NCBI RefSeq assembly: GCF_031846345.1
Contig: NZ_JAVRHX010000001.1
Coordinates: 1,178,001 to 1,242,000 of the forward strand
Direction of reading: 5' to 3'
Origin: Glaciecola petra
GTDB lineage: Bacteria; Pseudomonadota; Gammaproteobacteria; Enterobacterales; Alteromonadaceae
Length of the DNA stretch: 64,000 bases
Positions 15,956 through 24,064 of this stretch are shown piece after piece (the first letter of the stretch is position 1; every line of letters begins with the position of its first letter). The translations under genes were made by a program, and so were the position numbers. Under the pieces are notes generated by a model. That model ran no database searches, was not told the origin of the DNA, and saw only the letters and a list, made by a program, of their open reading frames with translations.

Positions 15956-16894
15956 TTCTTTTTTCTATTGCTTTTAGTCATTTTGTGCTTACTATTTTTT
16001 TCAAAATCATATGTTATCGGGAAATTTTTATATTTAAGTACAAACTATATACAACGCAAGTTTGCGCATCTAAAAAGGTATGTGATTTTTTGTGACGATG
16101 GCACTACCTACTATTTTTATAGTAATGTAGCGAGCAACCAAACTATACCGCATATTGACCCATCCAAGCCAAGTATACTGATGCTTCATGGCTTCAGTGC
16201 CGACAAAGATATTTGGCTTAAACTAGCTAGGTATGCGTATAAAGACTATCAATTAATCATTCCTGATTTTAAAGGTCATGGAGCGCACCTCTATCATTCG
16301 AGAGAAAATTATTCTGCAATGGCTCAGGCAGAATATATTAATCACTTGTTAAGCGTATTGTATCCAGTTAAATCAACGCAACTTTTAATAGTTGGTAATT
16401 CCATGGGGGGAATGGTCGCCGCTATTTTAGGACAAATTAATGACTGTGTAACAAAACTAGTACTGCTCGATCCTGCTGGGGCAAAATCAGACTTTGCACG
16501 CATTCTCGCAGAAAAGAAACATAACCCATTTTTACATGACACTGTAGAGTCAGCTAAATCATTCTTTAAAAATACAATGTATAAGCCCCCTTTTGTTCCT
16601 CCTTCGGTACTTCATTACTTGATACATAAAAATTATTTATCTAAAAGTAATCAATACAAACATATGTTCACTGATTTTTTTGATATTGATAGCTTTTTCT
16701 CTAAACCATTTACACCTTCAGAAAAATATCCGCCTAGCTTAATAGTTTGGGGAGAAAAAGATGCTCTGCTGCCAGCCTCTGATGCTGTTATTTGGCAAAA
16801 ACTAGTAAATGGTAAAATGGTGATATTGCCAAATATTGGTCATATGCCAATGGTCGAGTGTCCCAAGCAAGTTTTCAAACTATTAAAATTTTAA
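15953..16894 (+). CDS. Alpha/beta hydrolase with N-terminal membrane anchor
   Basis: The 313-residue protein begins with a very hydrophobic helix (FFFLLLLVILCLLFFS), then an alpha/beta hydrolase domain: oxyanion-hole HGFSADKD near 83, nucleophile elbow GNSMGG near 147, acid in WGEKDAL near 266, and base in IGHMPMVE near 294. It probably hydrolyses an ester or similar bond at the inner membrane. The start is TTG 15953, chosen for the GAGG seven bases upstream and the intact hydrophobic helix. It lies 82 bases after the flavin monooxygenase and probably belongs to the same unit; a monooxygenase plus esterase pair is a known ketone-degradation theme, but this link is inferred. Confidence 0.82.
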   Translation: MFFFLLLLVILCLLFFSKSYVIGKFLYLSTNYIQRKFAHLKRYVIFCDDGTTYYFYSNVASNQTIPHIDPSKPSILMLHGFSADKDIWLKLARYAYKDYQLIIPDFKGHGAHLYHSRENYSAMAQAEYINHLLSVLYPVKSTQLLIVGNSMGGMVAAILGQINDCVTKLVLLDPAGAKSDFARILAEKKHNPFLHDTVESAKSFFKNTMYKPPFVPPSVLHYLIHKNYLSKSNQYKHMFTDFFDIDSFFSKPFTPSEKYPPSLIVWGEKDALLPASDAVIWQKLVNGKMVILPNIGHMPMVECPKQVFKLLKF

Positions 16895-17011
16895 GTGGAA
16901 CAAAGGCTTATACTTTAGTATGAAATAAATTACATTTCTTTTTGGTAAATAGACTATGCTTTACTTATAATTAAGCAGTGTCTCTGTTCATCAAGTAAAG
17001 AGTGACGTGTT

Positions 17012-17212
17012 ATGACTGGCAAAGAATTTTTAAGACTAGTTGCGCGCAGAGGAATACCGTTAAGTTGTATTGCTAGCCGTTTAAACTGTAAATTAGCAAC
17101 AATAAGAGCATTTGAGTTGATGGATACAATTCCTAAACCATATGTAATTAAGTTTATTTCAGCATTCCAAGATTCTTTATCTCCACAAGACTTGGATTTA
17201 CTAACACAATAA
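17012..17212 (+). CDS. Small HTH-like protein (66 residues), uncharacterised
   Basis: This short frame starts MTGKEFLRLVARRGIPLSC and continues with IASRLNCKLATIRAFEL, which reads like a helix-turn-helix (recognition helix around 27-38). It has an ATG but only a weak ribosome binding site. It sits alone between the hydrolase and the antiporter genes. A slightly longer frame on the opposite strand covers the same bases but has a poorer amino-acid composition. I do not recognise a family; it may be a small regulator, or may not be expressed. Confidence 0.5.
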   Translation: MTGKEFLRLVARRGIPLSCIASRLNCKLATIRAFELMDTIPKPYVIKFISAFQDSLSPQDLDLLTQ

Positions 17213-17361
17213 ATAGATATAGCTGAAATCACTAAAATTTTCTTTAAAAGATTGCATTAATCTTGCGCTTCTTTATATTCTTTTAGACAAATTAACACTC
17301 TCTGTTTTTTCGTCAGAGTCTAAAATCTTTCATAAATATATAAGGCTGCCGATAAGCTCGC

Positions 17362-18945
17362 ATGGAATTTATATTATTACTCGTTGCTTTTGTCTTGGGC
17401 TTCGGCTGCAAACTCATCAATATGCCTCCTTTAATTGGCTACCTAGTGGCAGGCTTTTGTTTGCATATGCTTGGTTATTCCTCTAATCCTCAGCTCGAAC
17501 AACTCGCTAATTTGGGTATAACCATAATGTTATTTACTATTGGTTTGAAACTCAATATTAAAGACCTTATTAAAGCCGAGATATGGTTTTCTAGTATCCT
17601 ACACGGTTTATCTTGGTTAGTAGCCTCTGGTGCAATTTTCATTGTATTTATTACCCTTTCATTGCCTTTTTTCACAGGCTTGGATTGGCAGCAAACAGCG
17701 CTAATTGCGTTTGCTTTAAGTTTCAGTTCAACGGTATGTGTTGTTAAAATCTTAGAAGAGTCTGGCGAGAGAAACACGCGACACGGTAAAATAGCGATTG
17801 GTATCCTCGTTATGCAAGATATTTTTGCTGTCTTGTTTTTGGTTGCATCTACTGGAAAGTTGCCTTCAATATATGCTCTCGCATTATTTTTGCTAATTCC
17901 ATGTGTCCCTGTGTTAAGGAAACTACTAGAAAAGGCAGGACACGGAGAACTATTGCCTTTATCAGGGTTTATATTCGCTCTGGGTGGGTATTATTTATTT
18001 GAACTGGTGGGCGTTAAAGGTGATTTGGGTGCATTAATTGTTGGTATGCTGCTCGCCCCTAGTTTCAAAGCTACTGAGCTCTCAAAGTCTTTATTAAGCT
18101 TTAAGGATCTTTTTCTAATTGGCTTTTTTCTAACAATTGGTCTTTCTGGCCTGCCTTCTTTTGAAATGACCTTTATCGCCATTCTTATTACCATTACATT
18201 GCCACTTAAATATGCGCTCTTCTTTTTTATATTAACAAAACTCAAACTGCGTGTGCGCACTGCATTTTTAACTAGCCTGGTAATGAGTAATTTTAGTGAA
18301 TTTGGTTTGATCGTTGTTAACGTAGCAGTCGGCATTGGTTTGTTAACTCAAGAGTGGTTAATCATAATGGCGATGTCCATGTCATTCTCTTTCGTAATCA
18401 CGAGTCTGATGTATAAGCATTCACACGATACATATACAAGTTTTAAAGACAAGCTAAAAGGGTTTGAATCCTCAACTGTTCTTTCTGAAGACCAATATCC
18501 ATGCATGAAAAACGCCGAAGTTTTAGTAGTGGGCATGGGAAGAGTTGGTAAAGGTGCCTTATCTGCCTTACACAAAAAACTTGATAATAAAGTGTGGGGC
18601 ATGGATGCAGATTCAGAAAAAGTATCTAGCATGCCTGAGTTTAAACAAAACACCATTGTAGGAGACGGCGAAAATATCGATCTATGGGAAAATTTAGATA
18701 CGACTAATATCAAGCTTGTACTCTTAGCATTACCGTCAATTGAAGATTCTTCAAACATTACCACGCAGTTACGTAGCTCAGACTACAAGGGACAAATTGC
18801 TGCCATAGCAAGATATGAAGATGAAGTTGCCCCTTTGCTATCAAAAGGGGTCGATAAAGTCTTTAATTTCTTCACTGATGCAGGTTATGGTTTTGCAGAT
18901 GAAAGTATTGAATTACTGCAAAGTCAATCACAATATAAAACTTAA
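17362..18945 (+). CDS. Monovalent cation:proton antiporter-2 family protein (KefB/YbaL-like) with TrkA-N domain
   Basis: Residues 1-370 form a CPA2 antiporter domain with about 12 membrane helices (VLGFGCKLINMPPLIGYLVA near 13, then SFSSTVCVVKILEESGERNT near 120). Residues 385-520 form a TrkA-N/RCK domain with the NAD(H)-binding motif VVGMGRVGKGA. Such proteins exchange K+ (or Na+) for protons and respond to nucleotide or redox state. At 527 residues it lacks a second (TrkA-C) domain and is shorter than KefB/KefC, closest in layout to compact YbaL/RosB-like proteins. It seems monocistronic, with a 149-bp gap upstream. Confidence 0.87.
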   Translation: MEFILLLVAFVLGFGCKLINMPPLIGYLVAGFCLHMLGYSSNPQLEQLANLGITIMLFTIGLKLNIKDLIKAEIWFSSILHGLSWLVASGAIFIVFITLSLPFFTGLDWQQTALIAFALSFSSTVCVVKILEESGERNTRHGKIAIGILVMQDIFAVLFLVASTGKLPSIYALALFLLIPCVPVLRKLLEKAGHGELLPLSGFIFALGGYYLFELVGVKGDLGALIVGMLLAPSFKATELSKSLLSFKDLFLIGFFLTIGLSGLPSFEMTFIAILITITLPLKYALFFFILTKLKLRVRTAFLTSLVMSNFSEFGLIVVNVAVGIGLLTQEWLIIMAMSMSFSFVITSLMYKHSHDTYTSFKDKLKGFESSTVLSEDQYPCMKNAEVLVVGMGRVGKGALSALHKKLDNKVWGMDADSEKVSSMPEFKQNTIVGDGENIDLWENLDTTNIKLVLLALPSIEDSSNITTQLRSSDYKGQIAAIARYEDEVAPLLSKGVDKVFNFFTDAGYGFADESIELLQSQSQYKT

Positions 18946-18971
18946 GCTCTTTTTTGTTTGCTAATCTAATT

Positions 18972-18991
18972 GTAAATAAGAATGATTTACC
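18972..18991. promoter_or_regulatory. Possible Fur box upstream of the bacterioferritin operon
   Basis: The segment GTAAAT-N7-ATTTAC is symmetrical, and TAAGAATGATTTAC inside it matches most positions of the 7-1-7 Fur pattern TGAGAATNATTCTCA. It lies about 100 bases before the first bacterioferritin gene. Iron control of these genes would make sense, but the match is imperfect and not unique in AT-rich DNA. Confidence 0.3.
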
Positions 18992-19092
18992 TTTCTATGT
19001 AGTTGTTTTATAAGTGTTTTTATTATTGTTTGCTATGAATGCACTTTCCTTTATGTTAAGATTTAACCAGTCTTAATAACAGAGCACTAATA

Positions 19093-19563
19093 ATGAAAGG
19101 TTCTCCTACAGTGATAAAACAACTCAACGACATGTTGACGGTTGAACTCACATCAATAAACCAGTATTTTTTGCATGCCAGAATGCACAAAAACTGGGGG
19201 CTAGAAGGCTTAAATAATATCGCTTATAAAAAATCGATTAAAGATATGAAGCAGGCCGATAGATTAATCGAAAGAATTCTTTTTCTGGAAGGTTTACCGA
19301 ACTTGCAAATGCTGGGGAAATTATACATTGGTGAAGACACCAAAGAGTGCTTGGCTTGTGATTATAAGTTTGAACAAGAACAAATTCCCAAGTTAAAGCA
19401 CGCAATAGCGATCTGCGAAACCGAACGAGATTTTGTCAGTAGGGATTTGTTGACAAAGATTTTAGATGACGAAGAAGAATATTCTGATTGGTTAGAAACT
19501 CAACAGTATCAAATTGAAAATATGGGCATTGAAAATTATTTGCAGTCTCAGGTGGAGGGATAG
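19093..19563 (+). CDS. bfr: Bacterioferritin, heme-ligating subunit with degenerate ferroxidase site
   Basis: This 156-residue four-helix-bundle protein closely follows E. coli Bfr. It keeps the heme ligand Met52 and ferroxidase residues Glu18, Glu94 and Glu127, but has Asp51 for Glu51, Gln54 for His54 and Tyr130 for His130. Three of the six diiron ligands are thus changed, so the subunit can probably bind heme at the dimer interface but not oxidise iron well. The next gene, three bases downstream, encodes the complementary subunit. Two-subunit bacterioferritins of this kind are known from Neisseria and some other gammaproteobacteria. No bacterioferritin-associated ferredoxin gene is adjacent. 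Confidence 0.92.
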   Translation: MKGSPTVIKQLNDMLTVELTSINQYFLHARMHKNWGLEGLNNIAYKKSIKDMKQADRLIERILFLEGLPNLQMLGKLYIGEDTKECLACDYKFEQEQIPKLKHAIAICETERDFVSRDLLTKILDDEEEYSDWLETQQYQIENMGIENYLQSQVEG

Positions 19564-19566
19564 TTT

Positions 19567-20034
19567 ATGCAAGGTAATCAAAAAGTAATAGACGGCTTAA
19601 ACAGCTTACTTGGGTTTGAGTTAGCCGCAATGGATCAATATTTTATACATTCACAAATGTATCTTGATTGGGGCTTGAACAAATTATATGAGCGTATCAA
19701 CCATGAGTTTGATGATGAAAAAGGTCATGCCACAAAGTTAATTGAACGCATGTTATTTCTTGGTGGCACACCTGACATGCAAACGCGTACTGGTTTGAAA
19801 ATAGGTAGTGAAGTCCCTGATATGTTAGAGAGTGATTTGCGCGTTGAATATGAAGTCGCTAACAGATTAAAAGAAGTAATCGCTATCTGCGAAACCGAAC
19901 AAGACTATGTTAGCCGCGATATGCTGTTAGTGTTGTTAGACGACACTGAGATGGATCATGCGTATTGGCTAGAACAACAATTAGGTTTAATTAAACGTTT
20001 GGGCATACAAAATTATCTTCAATCACAACTATAA
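19567..20034 (+). CDS. bfr: Bacterioferritin, ferroxidase-active subunit lacking the heme Met
   Basis: This 155-residue partner keeps all ferroxidase ligands: Glu18, Glu51, His54, Glu94 and, after a one-residue insertion, Glu128 and His131. The heme-ligand Met52 is replaced by Lys52. It should oxidise and mineralise Fe(II) but not bind heme by itself. It starts three bases after the first subunit's stop, so the two are almost certainly made together and may build one mixed 24-mer shell. A hairpin downstream (20063-20103) could end the transcript. Confidence 0.92.
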   Translation: MQGNQKVIDGLNSLLGFELAAMDQYFIHSQMYLDWGLNKLYERINHEFDDEKGHATKLIERMLFLGGTPDMQTRTGLKIGSEVPDMLESDLRVEYEVANRLKEVIAICETEQDYVSRDMLLVLLDDTEMDHAYWLEQQLGLIKRLGIQNYLQSQL

Positions 20035-20046
20035 GTGGTATCGAGT

Positions 20047-20493
20047 TTAATTATGAGTAATAAAAGGCACCGTGAAATATTGTTCAGATTGAGTGCCTTT
20101 TTTAGCCACTTTAATATTTAAATGCCATTGCATCTCATCGAGGTGACAACTGCCTAAAAACATCACGCCTTGCGAAGGCTTTTCTTCGTCTTCAAAGACA
20201 ATTGGTGATTTTCCCATGTACATATTTACCCCTTCGACCCACGCATTTGAGACAAAATATGCGTCACTAAGACCAATGTCTAAAGCGATTTCCTCTTCAG
20301 AGACGGGGGTTTGGTCAAATTCTATACGTAAGGTCAGGTCGTTTTTCCGAATCTCACACCAATTATCGATAAGTACACATTTTTCTGAAGCGTCAGACCA
20401 ATTGTTAATACTTTGCAAATAAAAACCTGCAAACACAATAAAAATGCAGGCTACAAAGAAATATCCCTTTCGAATTTGTTGCATTTTTTTCAC
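20047..20493 (-). CDS. Membrane-anchored periplasmic protein of unknown function
   Basis: I do not recognise this 148-residue protein. It has a basic start, one hydrophobic helix at about 12-28 (FFVACIFIVFAGFYLQSI) and a polar C-terminal domain with cysteines at about 39, 46 and 115 that would face the periplasm. The initiation codon is GTG 20493 or ATG 20484, three codons apart. It is divergent from ccoN and lies behind the FNR box, so it may be oxygen-regulated. The position beside cbb3 genes and the size recall small assembly proteins, but I see no FixH-type motif and make no functional claim. Confidence 0.65.
   Translation of the reverse strand: MKKMQQIRKGYFFVACIFIVFAGFYLQSINNWSDASEKCVLIDNWCEIRKNDLTLRIEFDQTPVSEEEIALDIGLSDAYFVSNAWVEGVNMYMGKSPIVFEDEEKPSQGVMFLGSCHLDEMQWHLNIKVAKKGTQSEQYFTVPFITHN
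20063..20103 (+). terminator. Likely terminator of the bacterioferritin operon
   Basis: AAAGGCAC (20063-20070) pairs with GTGCCTTT (20093-20100), followed by more Ts. The loop is long (22 bases). The structure lies inside the 3' end of the convergent gene, so it also encodes protein. It is plausible as a terminator but weaker than the others listed here. Confidence 0.45.
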
Positions 20494-20520
20494 AAATTAT
20501 TCACCGTAAACTTTGCTTTA

Positions 20521-20534
20521 TTGACCGAGATCAA
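20521..20534. promoter_or_regulatory. FNR box upstream of ccoNOQP
   Basis: TTGAC-CGAG-ATCAA matches the FNR consensus TTGAT-N4-ATCAA with one mismatch. It is centred about 172 bases before the ccoN start codon and 34 bases before the start of the divergent gene. If activation is class II, transcription would start near 20569, and a TATTTA at 20562-20567 lies near the expected -10 region. cbb3 oxidase control by FNR/EtrA is well established, and fnr itself is encoded at the end of this module. Confidence 0.65.
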
Positions 20535-20699
20535 AAGTAACCTAACTTAAGTATCTTTTTGTATTTAAAAACATTAACATCGCAGGTAATGAGTGCTGAG
20601 TTTACTTTTGATTGATGCTCCACTCAACTAGGACACAATATTTAAAAAGTAACACACACACGTTAACAAAAATAATTTCTAGACTCGGAACACGTAAAA

Positions 20700-22154
20700 A
20701 TGAGTGAATCAAGCCAAGTTCAACCTGACTATAATTACAAAGTTGTCAGGCAATTTACAGTTATGACCGTCATCTGGGGTATTATCGGCATGTTAGTTGG
20801 GGTACTTTTAGCTGCTCAGCTTTTTGCACCTGTACTTAATTTCGATTTACCGTGGTTAACTTATTCTCGTTTGCGCCCTTTACATACCAATGCAGTAATT
20901 TTCGCTTTTGGTGGGAGTGCATTGTTTGCCACTAGCTACTACATTGTGCAGCGTACCTGTCAAGTTAGGTTATTTAGTGACAAATTGGCTGCTTTTACAT
21001 TTTGGGGTTGGCAGGCTGTTATCGTTTCAGCGGTCATCACATTGCCTTTAGGTATTACAGCAAGTAAAGAGTATGCTGAGCTAGAATGGCCTATCGATAT
21101 CTTGATAACTCTCGTCTGGGTCGCTTACGTTATTAATTTTTTTGGAACACTCGTTGTTCGGAAGACTTCACACATATATGTCGCAAATTGGTTTTTAGGC
21201 GCCTTCATGCTAACCGTAGCAGTGCTACACATTGGGAATAGCCTAGCCATCCCTGTTACATTGTTTAAGTCTTACTCGATATATGCTGGCGCCGTCGACG
21301 CGATGATGCAGTGGTGGTATGGACACAATGCGGTAGGGTTTTTCCTAACGGCCGGTTTCTTAGGCATGATGTATTATTTTGTCCCCAAACAAGCCGGTCG
21401 TCCTGTTTATTCATATCGTTTATCTATTGTACATTTTTGGGCATTGGTTTCTCTTTATATTTGGGCTGGGCCTCATCATTTGCACTACACCGCCCTACCC
21501 GACTGGACGCAGTCATTGGGCATGGTCATGTCAGTAATACTTTTCGTGCCATCTTGGGGCGGTATGATAAACGGTATCATGACGCTATCGGGTGCTTGGC
21601 ATAAACTTCGCACAGACCCTATTTTACGTTTCTTGATTGTTTCATTGTCTTTTTATGGCATGTCCACCTTCGAAGGTCCTATGATGGCGATTAAAACCGT
21701 CAACGCACTCTCTCATTATACTGACTGGACAGTTGGACACGTACATTCTGGCGCGCTCGGTTGGGTCGCTATGGTATCGATAGGTTCTGTATATCACTTG
21801 GTGCCTATATTATTTGGACAGCCTAAGATGTATAGCACTCGCTTAATTGATTACCACTTCTGGCTGGCAACCATTGGCGTTGTATTATATATCGTCGCCA
21901 TGTGGTGCTCAGGTGTATTACAAGGAATGATGTGGAGAGCGGTGAACCCCGATGGAACCCTTACCTATTCGTTTGTTGAATCTTTAGAAGCATCTAAGCC
22001 CTTCTACGTAGTTAGGTTTATAGGCGGTGTATTTGTTGTCGCTGGAATGTTGATTATGGCTTATAACTGCTACAAAACTATTTATGCACCAAAAAAGAAT
22101 GAGCAGGACGAAGGCATGCTAGCAGATGATGTTGCTGTAGGAGTTGCCAAATGA
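20700..22154 (+). CDS. ccoN: cbb3-type cytochrome c oxidase subunit I
   Basis: CcoN is the catalytic subunit, carrying heme b and the heme b3/CuB oxygen-reducing site. The 484-residue protein has about 12 membrane helices and the family blocks LRPLHTNAVIFAFGG (heme ligand His), WWYGHNAVGFFLTAGFLG (CuB His) and TVGHVHSGALGWVAM (heme ligands). The length is normal. It starts the operon behind the FNR box and overlaps ccoO by four bases. The enzyme reduces oxygen at high affinity, suiting microaerobic life. Confidence 0.97.
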   Translation: MSESSQVQPDYNYKVVRQFTVMTVIWGIIGMLVGVLLAAQLFAPVLNFDLPWLTYSRLRPLHTNAVIFAFGGSALFATSYYIVQRTCQVRLFSDKLAAFTFWGWQAVIVSAVITLPLGITASKEYAELEWPIDILITLVWVAYVINFFGTLVVRKTSHIYVANWFLGAFMLTVAVLHIGNSLAIPVTLFKSYSIYAGAVDAMMQWWYGHNAVGFFLTAGFLGMMYYFVPKQAGRPVYSYRLSIVHFWALVSLYIWAGPHHLHYTALPDWTQSLGMVMSVILFVPSWGGMINGIMTLSGAWHKLRTDPILRFLIVSLSFYGMSTFEGPMMAIKTVNALSHYTDWTVGHVHSGALGWVAMVSIGSVYHLVPILFGQPKMYSTRLIDYHFWLATIGVVLYIVAMWCSGVLQGMMWRAVNPDGTLTYSFVESLEASKPFYVVRFIGGVFVVAGMLIMAYNCYKTIYAPKKNEQDEGMLADDVAVGVAK

Positions 22155-22756
22155 AAAATCCACATGAGTTAATTGAAAAGAATGTTGGACTGTTAACAAT
22201 ATTAGTCTTAGTAGCCATAAGTTTTGGTGCAATGGCACAAATACTACCTCTTATGTTTCAGCAGCAGGTATTAGAGCCTGTAAAAGGTTTAAAACCCTAT
22301 ACAGCGCTGCAAATGGAAGGTCGAGACATATACATAAGGGAAGGTTGTGTTGGTTGTCATAGTCAAATGATAAGACCGTTTAGAGCAGAAACAGAACGTT
22401 ATGGCCATTATTCCGTAGCAGGTGAATCCGTCTGGGAGCGACCTTTTTTATGGGGTTCAAAACGCACCGGGCCTGATTTAGCTAGAGTGGGTGGTAGATA
22501 CAGCGACGAATGGCATAGAGTGCATTTAATAAACCCACGTAACGTAGTGCCTGAATCTAATATGCCTAGCTATCCTTGGCTAGAAAGCAATGTGTTAACA
22601 GGTAAAGACATTGCCAAAAAATTAGAAGTTAATCGCATGCTGGGTGTTCCCTATACCGATGAAGACATCGCAGGCGCACAAGCTGCGGTAGCGGGTAAAA
22701 CGGAAATGGAAGCACTAATTGCCTATCTTCAATCTCTCGGCACTTATTTACAGTAG
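22151..22756 (+). CDS. ccoO: cbb3-type cytochrome c oxidase subunit II (mono-heme)
   Basis: CcoO is a membrane-anchored c-type cytochrome that passes electrons to CcoN. The 201-residue protein has one N-terminal helix (about 13-32) and a single heme c site, EGCVGCHSQMIRPF, near 64-77; the distal Met ligand is probably in ESNMPSYPW. The ATG overlaps the ccoN stop codon by four bases. Confidence 0.96.
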   Translation: MKNPHELIEKNVGLLTILVLVAISFGAMAQILPLMFQQQVLEPVKGLKPYTALQMEGRDIYIREGCVGCHSQMIRPFRAETERYGHYSVAGESVWERPFLWGSKRTGPDLARVGGRYSDEWHRVHLINPRNVVPESNMPSYPWLESNVLTGKDIAKKLEVNRMLGVPYTDEDIAGAQAAVAGKTEMEALIAYLQSLGTYLQ

Positions 22757-22764
22757 GCTTTATT

Positions 22765-22959
22765 ATGGATCAAGGAATTGTCGGTAGTATATTCACGGTC
22801 GTCGTTTTTGTGGCATTTGTCGGGGCCTGTTGGTGGGCCTTCACTGGCAGAAACAAAAGTAAATTTGATGAAGCAGCAAACATCATTTTTGAAGATGAAG
22901 TGCAACACAAAAACACGCAAATGAACGAACAAATTAATAAAAAAGATCAGGAGTCATAA
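22765..22959 (+). CDS. ccoQ: cbb3-type cytochrome oxidase small subunit
   Basis: This 64-residue protein has one membrane helix (about 4-26, with GACWWAFTGRNKSKFDEAA just after it) and a charged tail, as in CcoQ/FixQ. CcoQ is not catalytic; it stabilises the complex. It sits between ccoO and ccoP, which is its usual place. Confidence 0.92.
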   Translation: MDQGIVGSIFTVVVFVAFVGACWWAFTGRNKSKFDEAANIIFEDEVQHKNTQMNEQINKKDQES

Positions 22960-22963
22960 GACA

Positions 22964-23929
22964 ATGACTATGTTTTGGACAATTTGGATTGGCGTAATTA
23001 CCTTTGGCACCATTGTTGGTTGTTGGTTGTTACTTAAATGGTGTTTAGCTAATAAAACAGGCGTGCCCGAAGGCGAAGAAATGGGCCATGAATTTGATGG
23101 TATTGTTGAGATTAATAATCAACTACCAAGTTGGTGGACTAATTTGTTTTATATCACTATGGTTTGGGGCGTGCTGTATTTAATCGCGTATCCTGGCATA
23201 GGCTTCTCATTTAAGGGTTTGCTCGGCTGGGAAAGTTCAAATCAAGCAGTGCTAACCTTAGAAGAGTCTCAAGCACAGTTAGAAGAAGATATTGCAGCTG
23301 ATAATTTAAACGAATATGCAGTTGCTATTAGAATAGCCCAAGAAAGGTTTGACCCTATTTTTGCAGAGTATGCAAAAACTCCGGTTGAACAATTAGCTAA
23401 TAATGAAGAAGCCGTGCAGGTTGGTAAACGACTATTCTTGCAAAACTGTGCACAATGCCATGGTTCAGATGCAAGAGGACAGCGTGGTGGCTTTCCAAAC
23501 CTAACCGATAATGATTGGCTATACGGTGGATCAGGTGAGAAAATCAAAGAAACCCTAATAAAAGGCCGAGCTGGCGTCATGCCAGGATGGTTAGATGCAT
23601 TTGGTGAGCAAGGCATAAAAGAAATTGTCGCTTACACATTGAGCCTAAGTGGGCGCAAAGTGCAAGAAAATCATGACGCATTGGCACAAGCTGGCAAAGC
23701 ACGATATGCAGTATGTGCTGCCTGTCACGGTATGGATGGAACCGGTAATCAAATGCTTGGCGCACCTAATTTAACTGATAATGTTTGGTTATACGGCGGC
23801 ACAGAGCCAGCAGTAACGCATACCTTAAATTATGGAAGAAATGGAGTAATGCCAGCTTTTGATGTTACCTTGGGTGAAGACAAGGTCCATGTGGTCGCGG
23901 CTTATGTGTTTAGCCTATCGAATAAATGA
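22964..23929 (+). CDS. ccoP: cbb3-type cytochrome c oxidase subunit III (di-heme)
   Basis: CcoP takes electrons from soluble cytochromes. The 321-residue protein has two N-terminal helices (about 4-26 and 58-78, the second preceded by NNQLPSWWTNLFYIT) and two heme c domains with CAQCH near 164 and CAACH near 248, each followed by a methionine-containing GVMPxW or GVMPAF segment. The length is that of the two-helix form. A strong terminator follows 45 bases downstream. Confidence 0.96.
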   Translation: MTMFWTIWIGVITFGTIVGCWLLLKWCLANKTGVPEGEEMGHEFDGIVEINNQLPSWWTNLFYITMVWGVLYLIAYPGIGFSFKGLLGWESSNQAVLTLEESQAQLEEDIAADNLNEYAVAIRIAQERFDPIFAEYAKTPVEQLANNEEAVQVGKRLFLQNCAQCHGSDARGQRGGFPNLTDNDWLYGGSGEKIKETLIKGRAGVMPGWLDAFGEQGIKEIVAYTLSLSGRKVQENHDALAQAGKARYAVCAACHGMDGTGNQMLGAPNLTDNVWLYGGTEPAVTHTLNYGRNGVMPAFDVTLGEDKVHVVAAYVFSLSNK

Positions 23930-23973
23930 TTAAGCTGTTAAATTCATCCTTAAGAGATATTATTGACCTTATT

Positions 23974-24002
23974 AAAAAAGCCTCTTAATGAGGCTTTTTT
24001 TT
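23974..24002 (+). terminator. Rho-independent terminator after ccoP
   Basis: AAAAAAGCCTC and GAGGCTTTTTTTT flank a five-base loop, giving a GC-rich stem and a long T-run. It separates the oxidase structural genes from the assembly genes, so the latter need readthrough or their own promoter. Confidence 0.9.
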
Positions 24003-24064
24003 GCGCAAGTGCGCTGATTAAACGTTGTTTAGTATTATTGATATGCAATTTAGGTAATAAAAAC

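Noticed and set aside
16954..17232. A 92-codon minus-strand frame covering the 66-residue HTH-like frame
   Set aside because: It has no recognisable motif and poor composition; the plus-strand frame is the better candidate, though neither is proven.
23963..24064. N-terminal extension of ccoH to TTG 23963
   Set aside because: It would begin just upstream of a strong terminator hairpin and translate through it; ATG 24065 has a ribosome binding site and matches the FixH/CcoH start.
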